From Spirochaetota bacterium (GTDB lineage Bacteria > Spirochaetota > UBA4802 > JAFGDQ01), in NCBI GenBank assembly GCA_016934735.1, contig JAFGSG010000145.1, forward strand, positions 32,231 to 96,230: DNA of 64,000 bases, given 5' to 3'. The notes beneath the pieces were generated by a model. The model was not told the origin of the DNA. It made no database searches and worked only from the letters and a program-made list of their open reading frames with translations. Positions 55,287 to 64,000 of the stretch are shown piece after piece; position 1 is the first letter of the stretch, and every line of letters starts with the position of its first letter. A program made the translations under genes and the position numbers.

Positions 55287-55838
55287 TTATTTTATCAGTT
55301 TACTTATCGCCTTAAACTCATCAGTACCCGAGTATTCCATGAGTTGAAAGAGTATCATCTCTGTTGAAACGATGAAAGCGCCGGACTGCCTCATCCTTTC
55401 GAGAGCAATCGATTTATTTGCAGGTGTTCTGGAGGAGACGGCATCTGCAACCACGTGCACGCCTAAATTCAATTGTATAGCATCAAGCGCTGTTTTCAAA
55501 AGACAGACATGTGCTTCTATGCCGAATAGTACGACCGATTCCACGCCAAGTTCGTTGATTTTATTTCTGAATTCATTATTGCCGAAACAGCTGAAATGCA
55601 ATTTTTCTATTACAGGTGTGCCTGCAGGTAGTTTTATATTATTTACGGTCTTACCAAGTCCTTTCGGATACTGTTCGGTCACGATTACAGGAATGTTCAG
55701 GATTATTGCGGATTGCATTAATATTTCGGCATTCGATATAACTTCTTTTATTGCGGATATCGCGGGTACAAACTTTTCCTGAATGTCAATTAACACAAAA
55801 GCGGTTTTGTCCCTGTTGATTATTCCAAATGCACTCAT
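55287..55838 (-). CDS. Isochorismatase-family cysteine hydrolase
   Basis: A 183-residue hydrolase. AFVLIDIQEKFVPAI carries the catalytic Asp, VIEKLHFSCFGN the catalytic Lys, and FGIEAHVCLLKTALDA the nucleophilic Cys. The EAHVC motif in place of the usual EtCV is typical of the YcaC-like branch, whose substrates are mostly unknown. It hydrolyses amide or ester bonds in the cytoplasm. An AAGGAGAAG ribosome-binding site lies before the ATG. It is a single minus-strand gene. Confidence 0.9.
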   Translation of the reverse strand: MSAFGIINRDKTAFVLIDIQEKFVPAISAIKEVISNAEILMQSAIILNIPVIVTEQYPKGLGKTVNNIKLPAGTPVIEKLHFSCFGNNEFRNKINELGVESVVLFGIEAHVCLLKTALDAIQLNLGVHVVADAVSSRTPANKSIALERMRQSGAFIVSTEMILFQLMEYSGTDEFKAISKLIK

Positions 55839-55873
55839 ATTCTTCTCCTTGAAAATACTTATAAATAACTCCC

Positions 55874-55902
55874 TTGACTTAATTTTAAACTAAAATTATA
55901 AT
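55874..55902 (+). promoter_or_regulatory. Sigma-70 promoter for the comFB-like gene
   Basis: TTGACT (55874-55879) and TATAAT (55897-55902) are 17 bases apart, a near-consensus promoter. Transcription would begin near 55909, about 64 bases before the ATG. Confidence 0.72.
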
Positions 55903-55972
55903 TATGATATGATTCAGTGCAATCAATATTTCATTGCTCACGATTTTGTAATTTTTAAGGGGAGAAATATGT

Positions 55973-56632
55973 ATGATTAACATCATGGAGGATAAAATAA
56001 AGGCTGCTGTTAACGAAATTCTGTCAGTAAGGGAAGACAGGTTTATTTTAATTAAATTTATGGAGGATATAATCGCTTATGTCCTGAACAGAGTGCCCCC
56101 GAGATATGTTACAAGTGAGAGAGGCTATGTTCATAATGAAATTGATTTTTCGGTTAACACACAGCTTCATGCTGACATCCGTTTTTGCGTGAATGAGGCC
56201 ATCAATACATTATCTCACAGGAGAGAACCCGACCTGCATTCAATTTTATCTTTGGAAAATGTTGTCAGTAAACATTATTATTATCCATATATTGTAGGTG
56301 AAGTACTTGAAGAATCAACATTTTCAGTAATTCCTGATGTTGAAATAAACTTAATGTACAATGATTATCCTGTTCCAATGATAGATCCGGGTTGGAATAA
56401 TCCTTTTATTACATGTAAGGCTACCAGGGGCTTTTATCTTTTCTGGCCTGATTTTCTTAAAGGTGAAATGAGTACCGCATCGGATAATATTTTTAAGATC
56501 ATATTCCGGCATAAAAAATTTTATAAAAAAGAGATATCCTTTTCCATGAGAGCTCTTGAAAAGTTCAATTATAATAAATCACAAATTGTCCCGTTGGTAC
56601 TTATGCGTCTTCAGGATAGTGAAAATATATGA
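55973..56632 (+). CDS. ComFB-like protein (candidate c-di-GMP receptor)
   Basis: A 219-residue protein. Residues about 28-85 match the ComFB domain: YVLNRVPPRYVTSERGYVHN followed by FSVNTQLHADIRFCVNEAIN and RREPD. ComFB-type proteins of cyanobacteria and others were found to bind cyclic dinucleotides, so with a GGDEF protein nearby a c-di-GMP-responsive role is plausible (inference). The C-terminal part (about 90-219) looks beta-rich (TFSVIPDVEINLMYNDYPVP) and unlike plain ComFB, which is about half this length. The start has AAGGGGAG at good spacing and a clear promoter. Confidence 0.78.
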   Translation: MINIMEDKIKAAVNEILSVREDRFILIKFMEDIIAYVLNRVPPRYVTSERGYVHNEIDFSVNTQLHADIRFCVNEAINTLSHRREPDLHSILSLENVVSKHYYYPYIVGEVLEESTFSVIPDVEINLMYNDYPVPMIDPGWNNPFITCKATRGFYLFWPDFLKGEMSTASDNIFKIIFRHKKFYKKEISFSMRALEKFNYNKSQIVPLVLMRLQDSENI

Positions 56633-56654
56633 TAATATTTTATATAGCTTTGCC

Positions 56655-56682
56655 TTGACTTTTTAAATGCTTTTTCTATATA
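56655..56682 (+). promoter_or_regulatory. Putative promoter of the kinase-like/MoxR/VWA operon
   Basis: TTGACT (56655-56660) and TATATA (56677-56682) are 16 bases apart. Transcription near 56689 would leave a leader of about 220 bases before the kinase-like gene. I see no known riboswitch in that leader. Confidence 0.5.
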
Positions 56683-56907
56683 TGTAATAATACAAATACA
56701 AAAGTCATAATAACCGAAGAGTAAAGGCTGAATAGTTGAAAAGGAAATGCCTCTATCCCGGCAGAATATGATGAAAAAAACAGGGTTACCTTTAATAATT
56801 TAATATTAATGTAACCATTCGGAATAAATTACGGTAAAAATCATATTTTTCATTCAGCAGAATAATAAAAAATTTGATATTAAAATGTTCTCTTATACCA
56901 GTACAAT

Positions 56908-57996
56908 ATGAATAATATAAATAAATTATCCAGCCTTGGCGAAGAAGTAATTAATAATTTTCCAACCGGTATTTTTGTAATTAATCCTTCCGGAGATGTG
57001 CTAATCGAAAATCCTGCATTAAAGAATATTTTCGGTTCTGAAGCGGAACATGCAAATGTAGGATTGGAAATTTACAACTTCATTAAGTCAGATTCCCAAT
57101 TGCAGCAGTATATGGATATGGCAACTAGTATTAAAAAATCCGTTAAAATTGACCGGTTAAAATATTCACTGCATGATAATGAAAGTGAGAAAATACTCAC
57201 TATCTGGATCGTGCCCATATTGGATCAGTTAAAGTCAATTAAATATTATTTCTTTTTAGTTGAGGATATGACCGAGCATACTTTACGGGATAGTAAAATT
57301 CAGCGCGCTGAAAGGCTTTCGGTTATGGGAATATTGGCTTCAGGCATAGCGGAGGAGATCAAATATCCGCTGAGCCATATAATGATAAATCTTGATTTTG
57401 TAGAAAGGAATACAAGCGAAGACAGCCCGATGAGATCTTATATACAGGCCATTAAAGATGATCTTAGCAGAATAAAATTTGTATCCAAGCAGATCAGGGA
57501 TCTTTCGCTGCCGCATCGTGAAGATGATAAAGAAATATATGAAGTAACTAAATTATTTTCATCGCACCCCATTAAAGTAAAGTTAAATGTTTTGAAAGAG
57601 AGAGGGATCAGTATAAAAACTATTTTTCCGGATATTTCGCCAAAAATTAAGGCAAATGAGAATCAATTGATACAGGCTATGATTCACATTTTACAAAACG
57701 CTGCCGAAGCAATGCCGGAAGAAGGCACTCTTTTAATATCGGTAGATGCCCTTAATGAGAATGGAAATGATATAGTACTGATTACAATCGCGGATACGGG
57801 ATTCGGTATTTCTAAAGAGAATCTTGCAAATATATTTAAACCTTTTTTTACAACAAAAGGACACAGCGCAACAGGATTAGGATTAATGGTATCATATTCA
57901 ATTATAGATAATCTGGGCGGTGCGATAGGAATTAAAAGCAAACCGGGCGTCGGAACCTCGGTGCGTATAGCACTGCCTGCTTATAACGACAATTAA
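56908..57996 (+). CDS. PAS-containing histidine-kinase homologue lacking the phosphoacceptor His
   Basis: A 362-residue protein without membrane segment. A PAS domain (about 8-125) precedes a HisKA-like helix pair in which RLSVMGILASGIAEEIKYPL has Glu149 where kinases have His (GIAHE). The ATPase domain (about 235-360) looks intact: QMIHILQNAAEAMP-like N-box (IHILQNAAEAMP), ITIADTGFGI and HSATGLGLMVSYSII. It should bind ATP but cannot autophosphorylate in the usual way. The MoxR ATPase gene follows by 45 bp, so it may sense a signal and control that machine directly (inference). No Shine-Dalgarno. Confidence 0.88.
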   Translation: MNNINKLSSLGEEVINNFPTGIFVINPSGDVLIENPALKNIFGSEAEHANVGLEIYNFIKSDSQLQQYMDMATSIKKSVKIDRLKYSLHDNESEKILTIWIVPILDQLKSIKYYFFLVEDMTEHTLRDSKIQRAERLSVMGILASGIAEEIKYPLSHIMINLDFVERNTSEDSPMRSYIQAIKDDLSRIKFVSKQIRDLSLPHREDDKEIYEVTKLFSSHPIKVKLNVLKERGISIKTIFPDISPKIKANENQLIQAMIHILQNAAEAMPEEGTLLISVDALNENGNDIVLITIADTGFGISKENLANIFKPFFTTKGHSATGLGLMVSYSIIDNLGGAIGIKSKPGVGTSVRIALPAYNDN

Positions 57997-58041
57997 ATAT
58001 AAATTAATCAATATCAGCAATAAATTATCGGGAATTATAAT

Positions 58042-59574
58042 ATGAGTGAAATTGAAAACAGCGTTAATCCAAACGATATGTATTACACGATTGAGTCTAA
58101 ACTTAAGCATGACGGGTACTTTGTGTTTTCTCATAATGATTTAAGGACTCAATATGATGAGAATGTATTAAAACGTGTGCCGTATAAAACAAACTATAAT
58201 CTTCAACAGGAGCCATCCGAACAGAAAGAAAGCGCGGCCGAAGATATTTCCTCCCATATACAAAATTTAATGCTCGAAAAATTTAAAGACTTTGGAAGGT
58301 CGGTTGAAGAAGATTCACATTATGATATCTCTGAAATCATTTCATATTTACAGGCGCATATGCAGCGGATATCCCGTAATGTTGTAGGACGCGATGAAAT
58401 TATTGAGCAGTTGATGTATGCCATACTTACCGGAGAGCATATGCTTTTGATGTCAAGAACAGGAATGGCGAAATCGTATCTGGCCAATGAGGTGTTTAAC
58501 ACTTTTGAGAACATAAGGATTTTTTCTGCGCAGGCGAGCAAAGACCAGACTCCTGACAATTATTTTGGTCCTTATGACATTGAAGATTTTAAAAGAGGAG
58601 TAATCCGGCATAATATAAAAGGATCAATTATTGAAGCGAATTTAGTTCTGCTGGACGAATTTTTTGATGCGAGCGATGTGGTACTTCGGTCGCTTCTGTC
58701 TGTCTTAAACGAACGCAAATTCATTAATGGTGCAGAGCAGATTGACGTAGCTATTCATACGGCAATTGCAACTGCCAATTATTTAAGATTAAACGAAGTG
58801 ACCGAGGCGGTTCTGGACAGATTCCTATATAAAGCGATTATTCCCGAAGACGATGACATGTATAACAGTCTTCTTATAGATCAGGCTTATGCTGTCAGGA
58901 AAGGAAAACCTGAAGAGCCGCTTAGAAAACTGCCCTTTGAACAGATTCTGTATCTGCAGAATATAATTAAAAATAGCAATAAAAAAATACAGGTTGTCTT
59001 TCCCGATTCGGTGAAATTCATGAAGAACGTAGTCATTAATAAATTCGCTTCCGAAGTCAGAAAAAGCGAACCTGAATTTTTTATAAGCCCGAGAAAGCAG
59101 GCAAAGATGTCTGATTTTCTCAGAGCCTCCGCTATACTGGATAACAGATATGAGGTATCTCTTCAGGATCTGAGAAAAATGTACTTCGGCCTTGTCACAC
59201 TTAATAGATTTATCTCTGTTAAACAGAAGGACAAACAGTATAAAGACGTATTTATTGACGCGTATGAACAGACCATGTCTCATTTTAAGGCAACCAATGC
59301 TTTCCAACAGATAGATTTTCTTCTGAATATTAAAAATATTTTTCATGTTTTAAGAAATGATCCAAGCAAAAAGGACAAACTGCATGAAGAAAAAGGGCTG
59401 ATTCAGGGCGTAAGAAGCCTTCTGATGAAATTATTCCCATTAAAGACGCGTGATGACGATAATGCAATGACAATTGACTCCCTGAAAAAAAGCATCATTG
59501 ACATCAATCCCGCGGTTGAAGAAGTTAGAGAATTAAAACAGGGAATTCTTCGTGATTATAAGGATATATATTAA
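58042..59574 (+). CDS. MoxR-family AAA+ ATPase, RavA-like
   Basis: A 510-residue AAA+ protein. An N-terminal extension of about 100 residues precedes the ATPase core (about 105-330). RNVVGRDEIIEQLMYAILTG opens it, SRTGMAKSYL is the Walker A (first Gly replaced by Ser; the AKS form is as in RavA), LVLLDEFFDASDVVLRSLL is Walker B, and ATANYLRLNEVTEAVLDRF carries sensor 1 and the Arg region. MoxR ATPases work with VWA proteins to remodel or assemble complexes. The VWA gene follows by 60 bp. The start lacks a Shine-Dalgarno and has TATAAT directly before ATG. Confidence 0.92.
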   Translation: MSEIENSVNPNDMYYTIESKLKHDGYFVFSHNDLRTQYDENVLKRVPYKTNYNLQQEPSEQKESAAEDISSHIQNLMLEKFKDFGRSVEEDSHYDISEIISYLQAHMQRISRNVVGRDEIIEQLMYAILTGEHMLLMSRTGMAKSYLANEVFNTFENIRIFSAQASKDQTPDNYFGPYDIEDFKRGVIRHNIKGSIIEANLVLLDEFFDASDVVLRSLLSVLNERKFINGAEQIDVAIHTAIATANYLRLNEVTEAVLDRFLYKAIIPEDDDMYNSLLIDQAYAVRKGKPEEPLRKLPFEQILYLQNIIKNSNKKIQVVFPDSVKFMKNVVINKFASEVRKSEPEFFISPRKQAKMSDFLRASAILDNRYEVSLQDLRKMYFGLVTLNRFISVKQKDKQYKDVFIDAYEQTMSHFKATNAFQQIDFLLNIKNIFHVLRNDPSKKDKLHEEKGLIQGVRSLLMKLFPLKTRDDDNAMTIDSLKKSIIDINPAVEEVRELKQGILRDYKDIY

Positions 59575-59634
59575 CCGTTTAGTCTCACCGGATTTCTTGC
59601 ACGAATATAAAAACAAAGTATTGAAATAACTCCA

Positions 59635-61266
59635 ATGACAGCTGAAACAAAAAACCCGGAATTTTTTGAATATTGGGAAACCCTCGGATTTTTTGATGAT
59701 TTAAAAACGTCACTCCCCAGAGAGTTTTTTATCCTTTTTGAAATTGCCCGTTTAATTGCGTCACCGGAAGGCAGTTCAGAAGCCATGAATGCCATCGAAG
59801 AGTTATCCAAAAAAAATCCCGAGCAGATTTACGATAGAAACAAAAGCATTGCAATTAACAGATTGGAAAAAAATGCAGCCTTAAGCGATAAAATGGACAT
59901 TAAAAATTATAAAACTATTTATGATCTTAAAAAGGCCGTGCCCAGGGAGCTATTCTGGGAAAAACAAATCTTTAATATTAAGCTGTTTACAAAGACACTC
60001 CTGGTTCAGAAATATTATGAATCGGATGCGGATAAATTTGTACAGATATCTCCGCTTAAGGACAATAAAGGACGCAATAAAGCCAGATTCGATCAGAAAT
60101 TTTATCTTCTTCTCGATAGATCCCGCTCAATGGAAAACCGGATGAGATCATTTTATTCCAAAACTATTGTTGTTGAGTTTTTAAGAAGGAAGCTGGAAGG
60201 CAACGCGAAATTGTTTTACAGGGCATTCGATTCAAAGCCCGGATCACTTGTGAAAATTGAAAAAAAAGAGGACTTTTCATCTTTAATAGAAAAGGTTATC
60301 TTTACTGCAACCGGAGGGACAAGCACAAACATGCAGGAGGCAATTTTTCAGGCAATTGATGATATTACCTATGACAAGGAAATGTCGGATGCTGAAATAC
60401 TGGTTGTTACAGACGGCCTTGTGCATGATTTAAATATAGATAAAATGAAAGACCGTCTGAAGGATATCAGGCTTAATATTTTCAAGATAGGACTGGATCT
60501 GGCTGAACCGAACAACTATGAGATAGAGCGCTTATTATCGGAAGCCGGCTATAAATTTGATCCGTTTTCAGTCAGCATAAAGGATATTAAAAAGAAACTT
60601 ACGGCCGGTGATAACGGGAAATCCAATCCTTTAACGCCCGTTGAACAGCGGATTTATGAATATATGCTGGACTGTTCAGAAAAGATCATCAGGGATATAA
60701 AAGAAATATCATACAGATTTATTGAAATTGATGATATAAAACCGAAAGACATCCCCGTTTTAAATGAGGAATCTGAGAAACTTATTGAGCAGGCGGTTAA
60801 TTCATTTTCAAATATTGATTTTAATAATCTAACTATTGAGGAACTGTCTGTATTATATAAAAAAGCGTATTTTTTAAGCCAGTATATTGAATTCCTTTTA
60901 AAGTCGGCTAAAGGCAGAAATAATCCGATACTTTTAAAAGCGGCAAAGGATCTTGCTTTAATAAAGCAAGAAATGTTAAGCGATCCCGGTCTTTTTAAAA
61001 TGATAATGAAAACAAAAGGTTTTGAAGATGATAAAAAATTATTAAAATCCGCCAAGAAAAAGGCAAAGGCCAAATCCAAAGAAATGATGCTTGAAAACAG
61101 GACGTTATCAAAAGAAGAAATAAAAAATGCTCAACTCATTTTTTCTACAGGTTCTGTCGGCGAGTCCGGCAATATAGGACAATTTTTACGTGTACTGTTC
61201 ATCAAATTTTGGGAAATGATCAGGACAATTATTAAAAAGATATTTAGACCCGGAAACACTGTATGA
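59635..61266 (+). CDS. VWA-domain protein, ViaA/CoxE-like partner of MoxR
   Basis: A 543-residue cytoplasmic protein. The VWA domain (about 155-320) follows a helical N-terminal part. The MIDAS is intact: DRSRS at 161-165, TATGGTSTNMQEAI with the Thr, and ILVVTDGLVHDL. The C-terminal half is helical and ends in a basic amphipathic stretch (FWEMIRTIIKKIFR) that could touch the membrane. In E. coli the RavA-ViaA pair forms such a couple and interacts with respiratory enzymes; here the VWA domain is central rather than C-terminal. It probably supplies substrate recognition for the MoxR ATPase. Confidence 0.88.
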   Translation: MTAETKNPEFFEYWETLGFFDDLKTSLPREFFILFEIARLIASPEGSSEAMNAIEELSKKNPEQIYDRNKSIAINRLEKNAALSDKMDIKNYKTIYDLKKAVPRELFWEKQIFNIKLFTKTLLVQKYYESDADKFVQISPLKDNKGRNKARFDQKFYLLLDRSRSMENRMRSFYSKTIVVEFLRRKLEGNAKLFYRAFDSKPGSLVKIEKKEDFSSLIEKVIFTATGGTSTNMQEAIFQAIDDITYDKEMSDAEILVVTDGLVHDLNIDKMKDRLKDIRLNIFKIGLDLAEPNNYEIERLLSEAGYKFDPFSVSIKDIKKKLTAGDNGKSNPLTPVEQRIYEYMLDCSEKIIRDIKEISYRFIEIDDIKPKDIPVLNEESEKLIEQAVNSFSNIDFNNLTIEELSVLYKKAYFLSQYIEFLLKSAKGRNNPILLKAAKDLALIKQEMLSDPGLFKMIMKTKGFEDDKKLLKSAKKKAKAKSKEMMLENRTLSKEEIKNAQLIFSTGSVGESGNIGQFLRVLFIKFWEMIRTIIKKIFRPGNTV

Positions 61267-61493
61267 TGTTTTATTTCCGGAAGATATGAGTATTTTTATA
61301 TTATATTTTTTTGTTGCCCAATCAATATACTGCTTTAAAAAATTATACCAAAGTAATTATTCAACTTGGCCGATTTTAATCAGAACCCACCTCAAAAATT
61401 TTGTAATGTATTTTTATTTATTTGCATTTACTCATCTTTATGTTAAGATAATATTATTATTAAATATCTAAAATTTTTTAATATGGTGTTCAA

Positions 61494-61928
61494 ATGATCA
61501 AAACTTTAATTCCTGCAATTTTATTATTGTTGTTATTCTATTCAGGCTGCAAGAGTGTTGAAACCACACAGAAGCAGACGGATAAAGGCAAAACTGCTAC
61601 GGTATATGGCTGCGTTGAAGGCAACTGTGTTAATGGTTCCGGTATTTACACATGGGAAAACGGCAGCAAGTATATCGGTGAATTTAAAAACAGCAGTATG
61701 CACGGACAGGGGACATTTTACTTCAGCGGGAGCCGTCAAGGCGCAAAATATGTCGGGGAATTCAAAAACGGATTCATCGACGGTTTCGGCACCTGGACAT
61801 GGCCGAACGGCGATAAATACATCGGAGATAGTAAGTACAATAGTATGCATGGTAACGGCACTTACTATTTCAGCGACGGTACAATTAAAAAAGGCAAATG
61901 GTTTAATGATAAATATTTTGAAGAATGA
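61494..61928 (+). CDS. MORN-repeat lipoprotein
   Basis: A 144-residue protein with a lipoprotein signal (LLLLLFYSGCKS; Cys near residue 19). From about residue 45 there are MORN repeats of about 23 residues: YTWENGSKYIGEFKNSSMHG, AKYVGEFKNGFIDGFG and WPNGDKYIGDSKYNSMHGNG. MORN motifs form beta-hairpin stacks that bind lipids or proteins. The location is the periplasmic face of a membrane or the cell surface. No Shine-Dalgarno. A bidirectional terminator follows. Confidence 0.88.
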   Translation: MIKTLIPAILLLLLFYSGCKSVETTQKQTDKGKTATVYGCVEGNCVNGSGIYTWENGSKYIGEFKNSSMHGQGTFYFSGSRQGAKYVGEFKNGFIDGFGTWTWPNGDKYIGDSKYNSMHGNGTYYFSDGTIKKGKWFNDKYFEE

Positions 61929-61950
61929 AATATAAAGATATGTTAATATA

Positions 61951-61985
61951 AAAGCGGGACTTATTATTAAGCCCCGCTTTTATTT
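61951..61985. terminator. Bidirectional Rho-independent terminator
   Basis: AAAAGCGGG (61951-61959) pairs with CCCGCTTTT (61974-61982), with inner CTT/AAG pairing. T-rich sequence on both strands lets it serve the MORN gene and the convergent acsA gene. Confidence 0.85.
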
Positions 61986-62019
61986 TCAAATTATTTTGAA
62001 CAAGTAAAAATTTAATTAA

Positions 62020-64000
62020 CTATTTACCCTGTACTTCTTTTGCTCCGCTGATCATTGTATCAACTACAGTAGGATCTGCAAGGGTTGAAGTGTCGCCCAT
62101 ACCTTTCCTGTCAAAGTCGCCTGCTGCAACTTTCTTTAAAATTCTTCTCATGATCTTTCCTGATCGTGTCTTGGGAAGAATATCTGCCCATTGGATCAAT
62201 TCCGGTGTGGCGATCGGACCAATATCCTTTCTAACCTGAGCAATCAGGTCCTTTTTAAGCTGATCGGTCTTTTCAACACCTGTCTTCAGTGTTACGAAGG
62301 CATAAATTGAGGTTCCTTTTATTGCATGAGGATATCCGACAACTGCGGCTTCAGCCACGTTAGGATGAGCAACAATAGCTGATTCAATTTCAGCTGTTCC
62401 CATTCTATGTCCGGATACGTTTATAACGTCGTCAACACGGCCTGTTATCTGATAGTATCCGTCCTTGTCTCTCTTTGATCCGTCACCGGTGAAGTAGTAG
62501 CCGGGGAACTGTGCAAAGTATGTATTAAAGAATCTTTCATTGCCTTTATCTCCGTATACGCCTCTCATCATTCCGGGCCATGCCTGTCCTATGCAGAGGT
62601 TGCCTGTGCAAACTCCCTGAAGTTCCTTTCCATCGTCATCAACTATCAATGGTTTTACTCCGAAGAAAGGCACTGTTGCCATAGCAGGCTTAATATCTAT
62701 TGCACCCGGGAGAGGAGTGATCAGGATACCGCCTGTTTCTGTCTGCCACCATGTGTCAACTATCGGGCATTCGCCTCTTCCGATTTTATTGTAATACCAG
62801 TTCCATGCTTCGGGATTAAGAGGTTCGCCTACAGAGCCCATAAGCCTTATAGAGGATATATCGTGTTTTTCCACCCATGAGTCGCCTTCTTTCGCTATAG
62901 CTCTGATAGCTGTAGGGGCAGTATAGAAAATATTAACTTTATATTTTTCGACAACTGCCCAGAATCTGCCCGGATCCGGATAGTTCGGAACGCCTTCGAA
63001 CATTATTGATGTGGCTCCATTGGCGAGCGGTCCGTATACTATGTAGGAATGTCCGGTTACCCAGCCTACGTCAGCTGTACACCAGTATATGTCTCCTTCA
63101 TGATAGTCAAAAATCATTTTATGTGTATATGCGACAAATGTGAGGTAGCCCCCGGTTGTATGCATAACGCCCTTCGGCTTTCCGGTTGATCCTGATGTGT
63201 AAAGTATGAATAACGGATCTTCTGCATCCATCTGCTCGGGTTCGCAGTTCGCATCAACCTTTGACATTTCTTCGTGATACCATTTATCGGTTTTAGGGTT
63301 CCAGTTGCATTTTATTTTGTCTTTTCCCACTCTTTCAACAACTATGTGGACTTTTACATTAGGACATTCGGTAAGCGCTTTGTCCGCGTTATCTTTTTGA
63401 GGAACAGCCTTCGCTCCCCTGAATGTTCCGTCACACGACACAAGGAATTTGCTGTCTGCGTCTAATATTCTGTCCCTCAGGGCTTCTGCGGAAAATCCGC
63501 CGAATACAACCGAATGGATCGCTCCGATTCTTGTACAGGCGAGAATACCAATCGCAAGTTCAGGGATCATAGGCAGGAAGAATGTTACTCTGTCGCCTTT
63601 CTTAATCCCGTTTGCTTTTAAAACATTAGCGAATTTGCAAACCTGCTCATGAAGCTCTTTATACGTAAATTTTTTAGCTTCACCTGGTTCATTGCCTTCC
63701 CAGATTATTGCAGTCTGATTTCCTCTTTTCTCTAAATGTCTGTCCAGGCAGTTGTATGAGACATTTAATTTGGCATTCGTAAACCATTTAACCTGTAAAT
63801 CTTTGGGCTCTTTGCCGAATTTGCAGTCCATTACCTTGTCCCATTTTTTGTACCATGTTACATATTCGTCCGCTATTTTAGCCCAGAAACCATTTGGATC
63901 ATCGATAGATTGCTTCCACATCTTTTCGTAATCCGCGCGGCTTTTTATATATGCCTTATCTCTGAACTTTTCCGGAACTTTGTAAATTTCTTTAAGAGTA
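62020..64000 (-). CDS. acsA: Acetyl-CoA synthetase, 5' end beyond the window
   Basis: The frame is open to the right edge; the track start at 63921 is internal. Upstream codons read [20 protein letters not shown], the normal family N-terminus, so the true start lies beyond 64000. The enzyme activates acetate to acetyl-CoA with [23 protein letters not shown] is the P-loop, [18 protein letters not shown] is the acetate/ATP region, [20 protein letters not shown] and the hinge follow, and [15 protein letters not shown] holds the Lys that is acetylated to switch the enzyme off in other bacteria. A bidirectional terminator lies beyond the stop. Confidence 0.97.
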   Translation of the reverse strand, partial: TLKEIYKVPEKFRDKAYIKSRADYEKMWKQSIDDPNGFWAKIADEYVTWYKKWDKVMDCKFGKEPKDLQVKWFTNAKLNVSYNCLDRHLEKRGNQTAIIWEGNEPGEAKKFTYKELHEQVCKFANVLKANGIKKGDRVTFFLPMIPELAIGILACTRIGAIHSVVFGGFSAEALRDRILDADSKFLVSCDGTFRGAKAVPQKDNADKALTECPNVKVHIVVERVGKDKIKCNWNPKTDKWYHEEMSKVDANCEPEQMDAEDPLFILYTSGSTGKPKGVMHTTGGYLTFVAYTHKMIFDYHEGDIYWCTADVGWVTGHSYIVYGPLANGATSIMFEGVPNYPDPGRFWAVVEKYKVNIFYTAPTAIRAIAKEGDSWVEKHDISSIRLMGSVGEPLNPEAWNWYYNKIGRGECPIVDTWWQTETGGILITPLPGAIDIKPAMATVPFFGVKPLIVDDDGKELQGVCTGNLCIGQAWPGMMRGVYGDKGNERFFNTYFAQFPGYYFTGDGSKRDKDGYYQITGRVDDVINVSGHRMGTAEIESAIVAHPNVAEAAVVGYPHAIKGTSIYAFVTLKTGVEKTDQLKKDLIAQVRKDIGPIATPELIQWADILPKTRSGKIMRRILKKVAAGDFDRKGMGDTSTLADPTVVDTMISGAKEVQGK

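Noticed and set aside
63274-63652. Plus-strand ORFs opposite acsA
   Set aside because: Shadow frames of a highly conserved enzyme gene.

Overview
The window is AT-rich (judged by eye, not counted) and comes from a diderm (Gram-negative-type) bacterium. It carries outer-membrane assembly genes (bamA, an OmpH/Skp-like lipoprotein), lipid A genes (lpxD, lpxA), and many secreted lipoproteins with a loose lipobox. The lipoprotein style, an YAPE-repeat/LysM lipoprotein and the gene mix fit a spirochaete-like or candidate-phylum lineage, but no rRNA or other decisive marker is present, so this is inference. I recognised no tRNA, rRNA, insertion sequence, phage or CRISPR array. It reads as ordinary chromosome with a few unusual gene sets.

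Layout. 1-2063 (minus): partial acetyl-xylan-esterase-like gene, small membrane protein, HEAT-repeat protein. 2350-11037 (plus): LysM lipoprotein, secreted protein, degenerate GlpX-like protein, aminotransferase, NYN-domain protein, gapA, tpiA, secG, ferredoxin, ending at a clear terminator. 11206-18857: plugless TonB-receptor-like barrel, bamA, skp-like, lpxD, lpxA, L,D-transpeptidase, all envelope building. 19031-28232: yajC, small membrane protein, secD, secF, membrane protein, ribD, ribE, ankyrin lipoprotein, lipase-like lipoprotein. 28229-36096: MocA-type oxidoreductase (minus), J-domain-like/LRR protein, methyltransferase, asnS, LamG/FN3 protein, CCA-adding enzyme. 36289-41144: dienoyl-CoA-reductase-like enzyme plus ferredoxin, facing a minus-strand group with a crotonase, two unknowns and mtnP. 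41381-43878: hairpin-forming tandem repeats, an orphan cas6-like gene and a purine permease. 44065-47531: barrel/coiled-coil/Cys-rich protein, MotA/ExbB-like channel and an ExbD-like TM-VWA protein. 47558-55838: crotonase, glcD-like oxidase, DNA glycosylase, REC-PAS-GGDEF protein, exonuclease III, two methyltransferases, isochorismatase-like hydrolase. 55973-61928: ComFB-like protein, kinase-like protein without its phosphoacceptor His, MoxR ATPase, VWA protein, MORN lipoprotein. 62020-end (minus): acsA, truncated by the window edge.

The most interesting items are: (i) the putative envelope motor operon (barrel/coiled-coil + MotA/ExbB + TM-Asp-VWA); (ii) the operon joining an H-to-E histidine-kinase homologue to a RavA/ViaA-like MoxR-VWA pair; (iii) the orphan cas6 behind short hairpin repeats; (iv) a GlpX homologue that has lost most catalytic and metal positions; (v) GC-rich perfect palindromes scattered in AT-rich intergenic DNA.

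Starts were moved from the ORF track for six genes (ribE, MocA-type oxidoreductase, asnS, cas6-like, barrel/coiled-coil protein, acsA). Many first genes of transcription units lack a Shine-Dalgarno sequence, while downstream genes often have a good one.
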